Part shown: piece by piece, positions 1-12,613 of the stretch | How the letters are laid out: each line of letters starts with the position of its first letter | Numbering within the stretch: position 1 is the stretch's first letter | Assembly: GCA_025267735.1 (NCBI GenBank) | Contig: CM046299.1 | Location: forward strand, 28,559,327-28,623,326 | Reading direction: 5' to 3' | Source: Mactra quadrangularis | Taxonomy: Eukaryota; Mollusca; Bivalvia; Venerida; Mactridae | DNA: 64,000 nt | The notes under the pieces: generated by a model | Databases searched by the model: none | Told to the model about the DNA's origin: nothing | The model's input: only the letters and a program-made list of their open reading frames with translations | Program-made: the position numbers and the translations under genes

Positions 1-1032
1 ATTTACCCTAAGACATTGTAACATGTTACATGGACAACCTATATCAACATTTGGATTTATGAAAAAAGAACTTTAAATATGTGTTTGGATTGACGTTCGG
101 AATGCTATTCTAAGGTGAGGTTAAATGTTTTCATTTCTTTCTAAATATCTTATTTGTTGATTTTTTTTATTTTCGCTATCACAACTATACATTTAATGCA
201 TCACTTACAAAATATATCAAAATTATTTTAGAATTAATGGATATTTTAATAGTTTAGTCACCACACCCACTTCATAGATTTTTTTCAGTTTCAAATCCCG
301 ATACACCCTTAAAGATGACGATTGATCTGGGTTTTCTCTTTCGGAACTCCTTAGCCATTCGCTATGAATAACTACGGGTGTTGAAGTAAACAAATACACG
401 ATCGTTTAGGCGATGAGTGATGTTTCGTTTTTAAACTTAAACTTAAACTTTTTTATTTGATTAAACGCCTATTTCTATGTTACATATTCAATGGCGTTGT
501 ACAAAAATGTTATAAAGAAAATAATAATAAATACATGTAAGTAAAAACCCTCCACCATAAAAACATATGTATATACAATAACACAAATAAATAAAAAGCC
601 TTTATAATTCATATTTTTGGACATACATCCTTCACAGTTCATGATTCCACCTAAGTTTACATTTTTATCACTAATTTCTTATTTATTTCTATTTATTTTA
701 CATTGAAAATTGGTGTCCTGAACAGTATAACATAATGCTACTGTTAACCGGACATGTCCTGAACAGTGTAACATAATGCCACTGTTAACCAGACAATTTC
801 CCAAAGGTGTCGAAACATCACCTTTAAAGGGCCCTTAATACATCCCCAAAGGTGTCGAAACATCACCTTTAAAGGGACAATTTATTTAGGTTGTCATTGC
901 AGTCATAATGAAACAAGGTATTAAATGACCGAGAGCGAGGCAATCCTCATTCCCATGTCACAATGCACTCACTCAATCACTTAGTATGTTTACCGTAATT
1001 GTAAGGTGAGGCATTAGCAAGCCATGTCAGTT
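1..1032. other. AT-rich non-coding stretch with short tandem pairs
   Basis: No gene is visible. The stretch from about 425 to 1032 lies downstream (in the minus-strand sense) of the LINE fragment and could be its 3' untranslated tail. Two neighbouring direct duplications are present: a 41-bp period unit starting at 716 and 757 (around 'tcctgaacag'), and a 45-bp period unit starting at 801 and 846 ('ccaaaggtgtcgaaacatca'). Positions 1-420 hold nothing I recognise. Confidence 0.5.
716..876. repeat. Two adjacent short tandem duplications (41 bp x2, 45 bp x2)
   Basis: Units beginning 'tcctgaacagt' occur at 716 and 757 with a few mismatches. Units beginning 'ccaaaggtgtcg' occur at 801 and 846 and are identical over 31 bases. 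Each 45-bp unit also contains a small inverted pair ('aaaggtg'...'caccttt'). They look like local slippage or duplication products. Confidence 0.75.
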
Positions 1033-1677
1033 TTAGAATAGATCATAGAAAGTAGAGAAATAATGAGTTTTCAATCGTTTTTTGAATACATCCAAAGTAG
1101 GTGATAATTTGATATCATCTGGTAGCTTATTCCATAGCATGGGACCAACTGTACTGAAGCTTCTGTCACTGAATGTTTTTTTCTTATTTATTGGTATCAA
1201 ATAATTGAGGTCTTTGGATTTTGCAGATCTAAGACCAGATCTGCTTTGTACAGGCTTTTGAAGAATTTCAGTCAGGTATGCAGGTGCAGTTCCAGAAAAA
1301 CAGTTGTACATGAAAGTACATATTTTAAAGTTGATTCTTGCTTTGACTGGTAACCAGTGCAGTGAGTACAAAGCATCCTTTGAACTGTCTGATTTTTTTA
1401 GCCTTAATACCAGTTTGGCACACATGTTTTGAATTCGCTGCAATTTGTTAAGATCACATTTTGAGATTCCATACAAGATTAGATTACAGTAATCAATGTG
1501 GGACATGACCAAAGATAGGACTAGTGTTTCTGTTGCTTCTTTGTCCAAATATTTTCTAATACTTTTGATATGTAAATAGTTGAACATAGCAGTTCTACTT
1601 TTTGTTTTGATGTGATCTTTAAAGCTTAAGTTTTCATCAAGAAAGGCCCCTAAATAGCGAATTGTCTTCACAACTTC
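1033..1677 (-). mobile_element. 3' fragment of a non-LTR retrotransposon (reverse transcriptase C-terminus)
   Basis: The minus strand reads about 212 codons without a stop. They resemble the C-terminal region that follows the reverse-transcriptase catalytic core in jockey/CR1-like LINEs: 'YLGAFLDENLSFKDHI', then 'SHIDYCNLILYGI', 'LNKLQRIQNMCAKLVL', 'LHWLPVKARI', and near the end 'FSTVGPMLWNKLPDDIK'. The catalytic YxDD box and the endonuclease are absent, so this is a 5'-truncated insertion, the usual outcome of target-primed reverse transcription. The first 'ATG' is only an internal methionine. The family (CR1, L2 or jockey) cannot be fixed without a search. The element is not functional. Confidence 0.85.
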
Positions 1678-2039
1678 TTTTAGTCCGTAAATTTGAAATT
1701 ACATATTTCAAAGATTTCGCTGAACAAAATTCGATTGAATATATAACACTGATATATGTTTTGACAAAGATTTGTGTGTATACTACAAGAACTACTTTGC
1801 ATAACCGTTATGTGCTTCGCCTCGCGTAGGTAGTAAAATTCAAAGCCACCAGGGTAGACCCCCCACAAATCCTTCCGAGATTATTCATTCATGAAAGGTC
1901 GAGGTGTTCCAAATGCTGGGTTTTTTAACCACGAGTGGTCAACACAGTTCTGAGACAAAAACACTATATACATAATAAGGTATATAAGTAGTTTCTTTTA
2001 CCCTAGGTTTAATAAGTGGCTAGTTTCTCCACAATCACC

Positions 2040-2330
2040 GTAAACAGATATCCTGTAGAGCATTGTCGTACAGGATCTCTACTGGCTCCATGGAAGGTCA
2101 CGTAGAGATGAACTTTGTGTCGACCAATCAATGCGTAGCTTTCATCTAGACGAAACACTATTATTAACATTTTGATTTCCTAATTTCTATTTTTAGACAA
2201 AGGTTTGCAATCTAATTTAACAGCGGTATTATTCAGTCTGCGATTGGACTGCTCTTTTAAAATGCGTGACGTAGACAATGTAAACAAGTTACGTATCATA
2301 ACTATTTCGTCATGAATATTATGATGAGAA
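2040..2330. repeat. Dispersed repeat, copy 1 (paired with 3000-3285)
   Basis: About 280 bp around 'gtcgaccaatcaatgcgtag' recurs about 960 bp downstream with roughly 75% visible identity, including 'tgacgtagacaatgtaaaca' against 'tgacgtaaacaaagtaaacg'. No coding potential is seen. It is a direct local duplication or two insertions of one dispersed repeat. Confidence 0.7.
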
Positions 2331-2999
2331 AAGGTCACCTGAACGTGACCTTCGTTTGAAAAAGGCCAGATCTAAATTAGCGAGTAGGCGAGCAGAAAAT
2401 TTTAGATCGAGTTTTAATCAGATTGGTTTCTCCATAGCAAGTTATTCTATTTCACAGATTTATACATGCATCCATAGCAAATGACAACATCTTTTGCATA
2501 TGCCAAAGTATAAATTTATTGGCAGATTTGAAACACCACAATCGATACAGATTTTGTTTGGTCAACACAGAAGTAGCAAAATCAATTTGCCATTATTAAA
2601 TCTTCCATTTTTGAGTAATATTTGTATATCCAATACATACATGTACATATACGTAGTTTTTTACTAATATTTGACCTGCAGATGTTTATTTACATTGTAT
2701 GCTCCAGCAAAATCAATGCATTAAATGAAGAAATAAGTCTGCATGTCCTGGGGCCAGTCATTTTGAGGCAAAGGTTTTCCAGAAGTTTTTGGCAAGCAAG
2801 AAAAATCTTGCAACCATGAGCAATCTTGCAACATTGTAGCAAACCATTTCAAAGAAAACAGGCTCCCAGTTACTTATGAGAGTATGTATGTCAAAAGATG
2901 TGTGATAGCTAGTTGTAGCCATAGTGCAGAAATAGAGGCTTGGATTTGAAATCGGACTTAATTTCCCAACCAGAACAGGTCAGTCTCCATACATATATA

Positions 3000-3285
3000 T
3001 GGTATAGTCTGCTGTTGTATAGGATCTCATATAGCCGCTCAGAGGGTCATGTCGAGGTGATCTTTCTGTCGACCAATCAATGCATAACTTTCTTCTAGAT
3101 GAAACTCTATACATTGCATCTAGATTTCATAATTTCTAATTTTAGACGAAGGCTTTCAAGCTAATTTGACAGAGGTGTTATTCACAGGCTGTTATTGGAC
3201 GGCTCTTTTCATACTGTGTGACGTAAACAAAGTAAACGAGTTATTAAATATATTCATTGCTTTACAAATATTACAATAAGAAAAG
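3000..3285. repeat. Dispersed repeat, copy 2 (paired with 2040-2330)
   Basis: This is the partner of the 2040 copy, in the same orientation, sharing the 'gtcgaccaatcaatgc' core, a 'ctaattttagac' block and the 'gtgacgtaaacaaagtaaac' end. The stretch 2330-3000 between them holds no gene that I recognise. Confidence 0.7.
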
Positions 3286-3408
3286 GAGCAGGTATACCCT
3301 ACCATGAAAATTTGATATCTAACATGGACTTGCCCCAGAAAAATTGGTAAGCATTGTATCAGACAAAAACTTCCTCAACTTAAAACAAGAGCAGTCCAAG
3401 GACAGTGC

Positions 3409-4180
3409 GCTCGACTTTTCTGGTGTTTTGTTCATGGCAAGGCTTATCTTTAAACAAAAACGATTTCAAGACAGGACTTTATTTTTGAAAGGAAATAAAT
3501 CAGTCAAATAATAATTACCCATCCATATTTGTAAAAGTTAAAAGGGGCAAAACTCCTAAAACATTCATCCATGGTAACGTCCTCCAGAGTTAAGTAGACA
3601 TAGTATCATTGAATAAGCAAACTTACTTTCATTAAATATCTTTATAAGGAACTATAGATATTTCAATTTGAACAAATTTCAACATTTAAATGGGCATATG
3701 TCCCATTATAGTCCGATAGATAAAGAACTGATGAATAAGCATTTCAATATTCATTAGAACAAATTTTAATCTTAAATGTTAAAGTATAAAATGGCATAAC
3801 TCCAAAAATAATTCATCCACAGTTATGTCCCTTTATTATAGTCGTGTAGATATAGAGCCGATAATTAAGTATACATACTTTAAGTCAAATATCTTGATTA
3901 GTATTGAAGATAATCTACATAGGAAAAACTTTAACCTCATATTTTGCAATTTTCTCAGTATAAAGGACAATAACTAAAAAAAAATTCATCCACAGTTATT
4001 CCCTTTCACAGTAAGGTTAATATAGTCCCACTAACTAAGTATACCAACTTTCAATAAAATAACTTGGATAGTGTTGAAGATATAAGAGTTTCAAAAAACT
4101 TTAACCTGAAAACCAACACCAACGCCGACACTGATGCAAAAGTGATAGCAATAGCTCTTATTTTCTTCGAAAAGTCGAGC
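3409..4180. mobile_element. Degenerate MITE-like element with internal ~180-bp repeats
   Basis: The ends carry an 11-bp inverted pair, 'gctcgactttt' at 3409 and 'aaaagtcgagc' ending at 4180. Inside are three diverged tandem units starting near 3530, 3775 and 3955. Each contains a 'cataactcc..'-like block, 'attcatcca(c/t)..gttat', 'atagtc' and an 'actttcaat.aaatatctt' block. The right end runs into '...caacgccgacactgatgcaa'. No ORF is seen. Repeats of this look are common in bivalve genomes (recollection, not a search result). Confidence 0.55.
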
Positions 4181-4395
4181 TAAAAATTAAAAATCCTAAA
4201 TTGGAGACCAGACTTAGAAATTTTCACTCAAGTTTCAATATACTGTCTCTGAAACCAATAAATAAAAGTCTAAAAACAAAAATTTCAATTTTAATATGTA
4301 ATTATTTACACAAGTACAATATTGGGAAAGGGTCTTCCACAAGCACACAGAGAGTGAATCAGTATCCAGTTGAAACACAACCCTTCATACAGTTC

Positions 4396-7300
4396 TTATC
4401 TCTTCTTAAGAAATTTATCTAATATTGAAAGTTCTTCAGGAGTGTCCACAAAGTAATTTGTTTTATCAATATAACTACCATCTTCAGCAAAATAATCAGG
4501 GATAGGTGGCGTATGTAATGGTCCTTTATATACATACGGTAAAAAGTTATCATCTTTCTGAAATGATAAAATATAAGATATTTTATATATTTTTTATGTA
4601 AATCTTTTAGAAATTATACAATATAAGATATTTCATATATATGTACTACAAAAGTATTTCATAAAGGTCTTTCTGGACTGGTCACATAATCAGTATTGTT
4701 AACAGCTCAAAAGGAATCTAAGAATTCAATGGAAAACTGTTTCTCATGAATCTGTAGGCTCCACTATGTTTCCAATACAGTAGTAATGTTTTCATACTAT
4801 TGTTATATGTAAGATATTTATGTTTAGAATTATAGGTTTTATACTTTTTACTGTACAATACAAAAATGTATTTGGACGAGTACACAGCTTGAAAAGTCAT
4901 ATTGGAGAAGCCGAAAGGAGTACATAGACTCTGGGAAATTAAAGCACTATACAATACCTCTAATGCTTGTTGATAAAGATCTTCAGATTCTTCACGTAAT
5001 TTTTGTAAAGCTTTTTGTTGGGATCTTATTATATTATTTAATATCTTATTCTCAGCCACAATTTGTTTTGTTTTATATCTGGACCAATCTTTTTCTAATA
5101 AGATTTGAGCTTCTAACTCATCTGATGTATAAGTTATCCTTTCTCTTTGTCTTGCACTGAAAAAAACATTATTTAATCCCAGATTAGTTCACAACCAAAT
5201 AGTGCAAAATATTCATCTATTAATTACAAATACACATCGAGAATATGGCAAGAAAATTTCAATACAATATTTTTTTTTGAGGCCTCAAGCGAGTAACCCC
5301 GTTTATTTTTTTTCTTTCAGTACAATATTAGCTATTACTAAGTAAGATATTGCATTTAGTGTTGTTCAGGCCATTTTTAATCTGTTCACCAATTAAGATT
5401 AGGGTATACTTGGACAAACATAATCTCTTGTCTTTGGATACACAAGATTACTTTGTATAACAAGTTAGCCACTTGTCTAAGGGCATAGTTAAAGTAGTGT
5501 CAGCCTAATGTCAATTTCCTTTGAAAATACTACCGAAGGAGCAGTAGTCCAGGGGTAGAACTTGCCCTTAGGGATCTAGAGGTCCTGGGAGTGAATCCCA
5601 CTAGAGGCATTGCTAATTTCCTTGTGCAAGAAATTTACCTGCAATTGCTTCACTCCACTCAGGTGTAAGTGGGTACCTGTTAGGGTCATGCACTGTATAT
5701 TGTGACTGCAATATGCCCCGTATGTTAACATTTGGTGTGTGACTCAATGATTGGTGAAATTAATGTCAAGAGTCAACTGAATAGTGATACTTCAAAATCC
5801 TTGCTTTAATTTTAAGCTTTAAATATAGACATATTTAAAGTAGATTTTATCTAAAATATTAAATATATATATGATATACAATAGTACAAAATCATAAATT
5901 ATGTTGATCCCTAGGGCTGTCATGATACACCAGAAGCGTATTGCGATATATTGCAATACGCTATCACCGTATCGCGATATGTACCACGATATATTGTGGG
6001 ATTTTTTATTCGTATCTGCTGTATTTAACAAAAACATTGCATATCTTAAATGCAGCAACTGATAGAATCTAGCCAATTAAGGTCTAAATGATCATTTAGA
6101 ACTGTGATACTTTTTCTGCATAAAAAAATGCATAAGTTGAAAGAAACAATCGTCCCTTTAGCTGCAGAATGTGCTAGCAATCAAGTTTCTGGACGTCATG
6201 CTTGTTTCACAACTTCCTGTCCCAAAGTATTCAATTCAAGAACATGTTTTGCACAATTTCCTTACAACCAATCGAACGCACACCATTGGTTAAATTCTTG
6301 TAACATAAGCTTATATTGAATGAACAATGAAAAAATTGATGTTTCGCTACTTTCATTTTGTGAAGGGAATTATTTTCTATTGAAAATGAAAAATATCGCC
6401 AAATACCAGTACATATAGTATATATAGCTGCAGCTGCGTATTGCAATAAACCTGTATACCGGTATATCGTGACAGCCCTAGAGATCACATATTTGTGTTG
6501 AGATACTTATAACTTTTACCATTCTACATTTATGATATAAATAAAAATACATTGTATAATAAATATTACCCTTCAGCTATTTCCTTTTTTATTTGAATAG
6601 GTAATTCTCTTTCATCTATTGGTTTTAAAACTCTTTCAGTTTTTTCTGCACCACGTAATGCTTTCTGAAGCTTCCTCATTTTCTTGTTATATTGTGCTAC
6701 AGTGATTGTGTGTTTCAGTTTTCTGTAATACAATGGTTCTACATTTTGAATTTATAATATATCTAAAGAATACAGTCAGAGTCAATGTTTTTTCCGCAAA
6801 TTTGGGAATATTACCCATACCCCTAGAATGGGGAGTTTTGGCAGCCCTTTGGTTTAAACTAGGATGAAATGTCATGCAAATTCAATAACGATAGCAGATT
6901 TAACAAAGTTTTTAGTTTCATTCTTTAGTAAGTAAATTAAAAAGAAAGATTACAAGGATATATAATTTTAAGCTGAAACATACTTACAGCTGTCTTTTTT
7001 CAGAAATCTTTTTTTTCAGGTTAAGCTGGGAATTTTGGATTGAAATTAGGGAAAAAGATATGATTTTACATTGGGAATATAGCCTAAATGGCTATAAAAT
7101 TGACCCAAAAATAAACACTGAGAGTAGTTGCCTTTTGAATGATTTGATAATAATAACCTGTTATAGATTTAAATCTATATTTTATATATTTTAATTTTTG
7201 CTATGAAAATGTTACAAATTATTTAAAACATAGTTTTTCACTGGAGTCTCATCTTTAATTATACACAAGTCCAGTCATTTATTGGACATGACGGAAGGAT

Positions 7301-10300
7301 GTTAATGTAACTGATGACCCACCAATTACAATCTGATCAAAATCATATCTTATGTATGTTGCTGATGTACAATCTATGAATTTGCTAAAGTTTTGTGGCG
7401 TAAATTTTACTTGTCCTAATGCAACCATGTCTCTTTCACCTGGTTGTAAGCAACATCAAATTTTTTATTCAAAATGTCCAAGCTGTTTTAAGATTTAGCA
7501 TCTACAGTCAGCTTAATTTTCACAGAGATCTTTAAAGAATAGTTGAGCATTTAATAGTTTATAAAACAACCATTTAACATACATACCCTCTTGGCTTGGT
7601 TATTTCAAACAATACAGGAGCTGTAGTTTGTAGAGAACATTTTTGAATGACTTGAAATTGAGCCAAACTAAAATAAAAGAAAAAAAATCATAATTATTAA
7701 TATATACAAAACTTAACTATTATAATCATCAGTGAAAACCATCATTACTCAACCTCTATATCACACTATAGTCAAAATTATTCTACACGTGAGAATAAAA
7801 ATCAAATAATTTAGGATGTTAAGTACAGTTTAAGTGGTGGTTTCGTTCTTGTGTTTAAAAATAGAGACATACCATTAGTCATGTTTTCAGACTCCTGTAA
7901 CTCAAGCCTTTTTATGCAGGTTTATCTAGAGTTATGGCACTACTTTTACGAGACTCAGAGTCAAGAGTTTAATATAATACAGTAGCTCTACCAAACACTG
8001 CCAAAATGGGAACACATCTAGTTTAGCAGACCCCGGAAGTAAATATAAATATGCGTGCATAGCACGCTGTTTCTATGAGCAGATGTTCAAAGGTAAGTGT
8101 TGCTAATTTTCTGTTGTTATGGGGGCTGCCGCCCCCCCCCCACCTCGCTGATATTAAAATTGAATAACAAATTTTGAAATAGATATAAAAAAATTCATTT
8201 AAGAAAAGAATAAAAAACTGCATTCAGTAAAATCAAAATGGTCTCCAAATTTGTAATCAATGCAATGTCCGAGCATGTACCATGCAGCAAACATCCGGGG
8301 GTCACTAAACTAAATTCTATCCCCAAAATGAAATGGGGAGCAGGTCGTTTCTCCACTAAGTCATTTCTCCCCTGGTCATTTCTCCACTTTTTAGTAGTCA
8401 TTTCTCCACTTTGAAGTAGTCATTTCTCCACCTTTATATATAATAGGATTATAATATGTTTATTGTGTAACGTGATAATTACCCTTATTATGGATTGTCA
8501 TATTGAAACATTATATCAATTAAAAGTACCAACTGATATTATTTAAGCATGTTTTTTACAAATATTTTGTTGGTTTATGAAGTGTCATTGAATGTGATGT
8601 GTTTAATCAAATCAATTCTTTAGAAGTGAAAGTGGTTGCATGCTCTTATTTGCACTTTTTAAGTACATTTTTTTTTTTCATCATTTATTTTCAATAAACA
8701 GTTGTATTTAATACAATGTTCTTAATGTTTATAATAATTTTCCTTGAAGTAACTCAGGCAATTTACATGTAGTGATTTATACAATTATTTCCACGCATTG
8801 ATACAATAAACTTTTATCAAAACTGTGTGGTTAAAAAGACAATGAACAAATTGATTTACTCATTTTATTTTATTTTCAAGCAAGATTATCATTCCTTTTT
8901 ATATTCAAAATATTTCATTTTTAGTCAGTTACTAAAATACATCATAAGTAATATTCTAAATAACATGCAAAATTAAATTTTAATTTGCACTTCAATATAA
9001 TAATACAATTGATTTATCATAATATACTAAATAAACATTCTAAATTATACTATTTTAGTTCAAAAATGAATTTTATTTACAAAATTAACATGAACATAAT
9101 TCAATAACATACCTATATCTTATATAAACCTATTATATATAAAAGTGGAGAAATGACTACTAAAAAGTGGAGAAATGACCAGGGGAGAAATGACTTAGTG
9201 GAGAAACGACCGTAAGCCAATGAAATGTCTACTATTTCTTAATGTAGTCACTACACAATTATCTCCCTCAATTTAACAGGCTTTTTAGACAGGGACTCGA
9301 CTAGATTAGCATCCGTATATGTAGAGCATCATCAAGCTCACTTTGAAGTATCTCATTAATTTATATTGTTCTGTGAAAAATAAGAACCTGGGGTGCGTTG
9401 CTAAAGCAAATCGCTACGTATCGCTTTGTGTTTTGGTACCCAAAATTTGACGGTATAGATAGATAGCGAAAACAACTTGTTTTCGCGAAAACAACTTTTT
9501 TTCACGAAAACAACCTGTTAAATTAATATTATACATTATTTCAAACAAAACTTAATATTTTATGAATGCATATCATAAAATACGTTAAATGAGCAAGTTT
9601 GGGTACAAAATTCCGAAAAATACTGACTTTGTAGCCGAATTTCTTGTTTTAGTGGATCACAAACGGACGACGATTGAATTGCTACCTTGAAGTTCTTTAC
9701 GAAAACAACCTATATGATGTTTATTTATTCATGTTTAGCATGGCAAAAATCTTTTCCGTAATAAATATATTAAGTGGATGCGTTTTTTCTAATTAACTTA
9801 TTAGCAATAAATGAAAATCATGATGATATTACTGTTTTCCTTCACGAAAACAACTATTATAGCTAACTATTTAGCTTACGTACGAAACAACTTAACAATC
9901 GGTGAAATTGAAATAATCTGTGTTTTAATTTGTTTTTTTAATCTTACATCATTTCTTAAGACAAAGTTTAATTGGTGAGTAAATATAATAATAGGAAAAT
10001 GATGATTTCATCCATCATAACAAAACAACTATTTCTACGAAAACAACCATCAGTCAGTCTCACGAAAACAACTTTTACACGAAAACAACCATCAGTCAAT
10101 CTCACAAAAACAACTTTTCCTACTAAAGTAACAATCAGTCAGTCTCATGAAAACAACTTTTCCTACGAAAACAACTTTTATACGAAAACAACCATCAGTC
10201 AATCTCACGAAAACAACTTTTATATGAAAACAACAATCAGTCAATCTCACGAAAACAACTTTCATATGAAAACAACCATCAGTATATTTCACGAAAACAA

Positions 10301-12302
10301 CTTTTATATGAAAACAACTTTTATATGAAAACAACGATCAGTCAATCTCACGAAAACAACTTTTATACGAAAGCAACAATCAGTCAGTCTCACAAAAACA
10401 ACTTTTTCTACGAAAACAACGATCAGTCAGTCTCATGAAAACAACTTTTCCTACGAAAACAACTTTTATACGAAAACAACAATCAGTCAATCTCACGAAA
10501 ACAACTTTTATACGAAAGCAACAATCAGTCAGTCTCATGAAAACAACTTTTCCTACGAAAACAACAATCTGCCAGTCTCCTGAAAACAACTATTTCTATG
10601 AAAACAACTTTTCCTACGAAAACAACTTTTTCTACGAAAACAACAATCAGTCAATCTCACGAAAATAACTTATACGAAAACAACTTTTATATGAAAACAA
10701 CAACCATTCAATCTCACGAAAACAACTTTTCCTACTAAAGCAACAATCAGTCAATCTCACGAAAACAACTTTTATACGAAAGCAACCATCAGTCAGTCTC
10801 ACGAAAACAACTTTTATACGAAAACAACTATCAGTCAGTCTACGGAAACAACTTTTATACGAAAACAACAATCAGTCAATCCCACGAAAACAACTTTTAT
10901 ACAAAAGCAACAATCAGTCAGTCTCACGAAAACAACTTTTATACGAAAACAGCTATCAATCAGTCTACGGAAACAACTTTTATACGAAAACAACAATCAG
11001 TCAATCTCACGAAAACAACTTTTATACGAAAGCAACAATCAGTCAATCTCACGAAAACAACTTTTATACGAAAACAACTATCAGTCAGTCTACGGAAACA
11101 ACTTTTATACGAAAACAACAATCAGTCAATCCCACGAAAACAACTTTTATACGAAAGCAACAATCAGTCAGTCTCACGAAAACAACTTTTATACGAAAAC
11201 AGCTATCAGTCAGTCTACGGAAACAACTTTTATACGAAAACAACAATCAGTCAATCTCACGAAAACAACTTTTATACGAAAGCAACAATCAGTCAATCTC
11301 ACGAAAACAACTTTTCCTACGAAAACTACAATCTGCCAATCTCACGAAAACAACTTTTATACGAAAACAACAATCAGTCAGTCTCAAGAAAACAACTTTT
11401 CCGATGAAAATAACAATCTGTCAACCTCACGAAAACAACTTTTATACGAAAACAACTTTTATATGAAAACAACAATCAATCAATCTCACGAAAACAGCTT
11501 TTCCTATTTAAGCAACAATCAGCCAATCTCACGAAAACAACTTTTATACGTAAACAACTTTTATATGAAAACAACAATCAATCAATCTCACGAAAACAGC
11601 TTTTCCTATTAAAGCAACAATCAGTCAATCTCACGAAAGCAACTTTTATACGAAAGCAACAATCAGTCAATCTCACGAAAACAACTTTTCCTATTAAAGC
11701 ATTAATCAGTCAATCTCACGAAAACAACTTTTATACGAAAGCAACAATCAGTCAGTCATAGCATTTAGATCGAGTTCCCGTTGTGATCCGCTAAAACAAA
11801 TAAATCGGCTATAAAACCATTATATTTTGGAATTTTGTACCAAACTTGCTCATTTAATGTATTTTATAATATGCATTCATAAAATATAAAGTTTTGTTTG
11901 AAATAACGTATAATTTTAATTAAACAGGTTGTTTTCGTGAAAAAAAGTTGTTTTCGCGAAAACAAGTTGTTTTCGCTATCTATCTATACCCAAAATTTGA
12001 TGTCACACACTCATTCCTTTTGTTGTTAGAAGGGTACCAGGACACAAAGCGATACGTAGCGATTTGCTTAAGCAACGCACCCCTGGTACCTGTGGTCGAA
12101 ACGGCATGAGTACGAAACACTGCAGTGCACAACTCGGACAGTCGATGAGTTAGTTCACCATTCCAGCGGTTTATGCATACTTATCAAATCGTTAACAAAA
12201 AAGAAATTGAAACTTTTTCGTTGGAAAAATATAGAAGAGTTTTTAAATAAAAATAAAACTTTACCTAAAAATTCGACCGTGAATTGACATGAGAGCTGCC
12301 AT
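4396..12302 (-). CDS. MRPL40: Mitochondrial ribosomal protein L40 (mL40), five exons, complete
   Basis: Coding exons on the minus strand, in transcript order: 12302-12265, 7667-7587, 6722-6570, 5156-4958 and 4557-4396. All have AG/GT borders and matching phases, and they total 633 nt (210 aa plus TAA), close to the roughly 206 aa of the vertebrate protein. Exon 1 gives a short start (MAALMSIHGRIF) that fits a mitochondrial presequence. Exon 3 gives the basic helix 'NKKMRKLQKALRGAEKTE'. Exon 4 gives 'LLEKDWSRYK' and 'RSQQKALQKLREES'. Exon 5 gives the family signature 'YKGPLHTPPIPDY'. These match mL40, a structural subunit of the mitoribosome large subunit. The start codon is the only ATG upstream of a usable donor. 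The 4.6-kb intron 1 carries two large transposons. No obvious polyadenylation signal was picked out. Confidence 0.94.
5536..5775 (+). mobile_element. tRNA-derived SINE (family A)
   Basis: It has a tRNA-like head with an A-box-like 'gtagtccaggggtagaac' and a B-box-like 'gggagtgaatcccac'. The tRNA-unrelated body contains 'tgtgcaagaaatttacctgc' and '(c)aggtgtaagtgggtacctg'. Related bodies occur at 13625-13785 (opposite strand), 14940-15110 and 16600-16725, which shows a dispersed family. It lies in MRPL40 intron 4 sequence (antisense to the gene) and has no coding role. Confidence 0.7.
5912..6480. mobile_element. hAT-like MITE
   Basis: The terminal inverted repeats begin 'tagggctgtcatgatac' at 5912 and, on the opposite strand, 'tagggctgtcacgatat' from 6480. 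They agree at about 18 of 20 bases. The termini look like hAT-superfamily ends. Flanks 'ttgatccc' and 'gagatcac' match at 5 of 8 positions, compatible with a decayed 8-bp target duplication. The subterminal zones are full of 'gcgatat' motifs. No transposase is present. The element sits in an MRPL40 intron, and short ORFs reading across it are not genes. Confidence 0.75.
8343..9211. mobile_element. Long-TIR non-autonomous element built on 'gtcatttctccact' motifs
   Basis: The left arm (8343-8455) and right arm (9128-9211) are near-perfect inverted copies, starting 'ggtcgtttctccactaag' and ending 'cttagtggagaaacgacc'. Each arm contains the motif 'gtcatttctccact' several times in tandem. The 670-bp centre is AT-rich with no ORF. 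I see no convincing target duplication. It lies in MRPL40 intron 1. Confidence 0.8.
9390..12083. mobile_element. Fold-back element with ~280-bp inverted arms and a minisatellite core
   Basis: The left arm runs from 9390 to about 9670 and the right arm from about 11765 to 12083. They are inverted copies: outer ends 'ggggtgcgttgct' and '...agcaacgcacccc', then 'aaatcgctacgtatcgcttt', 'atagatagatagcgaaaaca' and 'aacttgctcatttaatgta'. Between them is a long tandem array (annotated separately). No transposase was found and no clear target-site duplication could be identified. The element makes up most of MRPL40 intron 1. The arms already contain 'acgaaaacaac', so the array probably grew from arm sequence. 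Confidence 0.85.
10037..11757. repeat. Minisatellite array, ~42-bp higher-order unit ('acgaaaacaac' family)
   Basis: About 1.7 kb of units alternates 'acgaaaacaacaatcagtca' / 'atctc' with 'acgaaaacaacttttat'. The full unit is about 42 bp, with variants (ccatcagtca, ctatcagtca, tttcctacg) and larger repeating blocks after 10,740. Because 42 is a multiple of three, several frames stay open on both strands; these are repeat artefacts, not proteins. Confidence 0.92.
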
Positions 12303-12533
12303 TTTGTTTCACAGAGGTCTTACACAGTTGTTTCCCTTTGTAAACTTCGCGAATTATACAAAGGGAAGTAACGTTGTTAGAAGTTCGGGAAAATCCGTCT
12401 AAGTAAACAGTTCAAAGTTCAATTCAACCGCTTGAAGTGCTGTCATGTGAGATAATTTTCAACTTTATATGTTACAAATCGATATTGTCATATTATGTCT
12501 TTGAATTTTGCTTAATTGTGCGTTGTATAGATC

Positions 12534-12613
12534 CAAACTCCTCACAGCGGTTACGTCACGCGTTGCTACTTTATTGATTTGATAAAGGGAGATAACCGCT
12601 GCGGGGAGTTTGG
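12534..12613. mobile_element. 80-bp miniature inverted-repeat element with 8-bp target duplication
   Basis: The ends 'caaactcctcacagcggtta' and, inverted, 'ccaaactccccgcagcggtt' frame a 40-bp centre. Exact 8-bp direct repeats 'tatagatc' flank the element at 12526-12533 and 12614-12621, which suggests a hAT-type insertion. It lies in the interval between the two divergent genes and carries a 'tacgtcacg' motif resembling a CRE half-site. Confidence 0.85.

Noticed and set aside
9972..10871. Several repetitive open frames on both strands (TKTTF... and VVFVRLTD... type translations)
   Set aside because: They arise because the 42-bp minisatellite unit is a multiple of three; no start context, no domain, and both strands are open in the same place.
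10037..11757. CRISPR-like alternation of repeats and spacers
   Set aside because: The 'spacers' are themselves the repeated motif variants, and the context is an intron of a eukaryotic gene.
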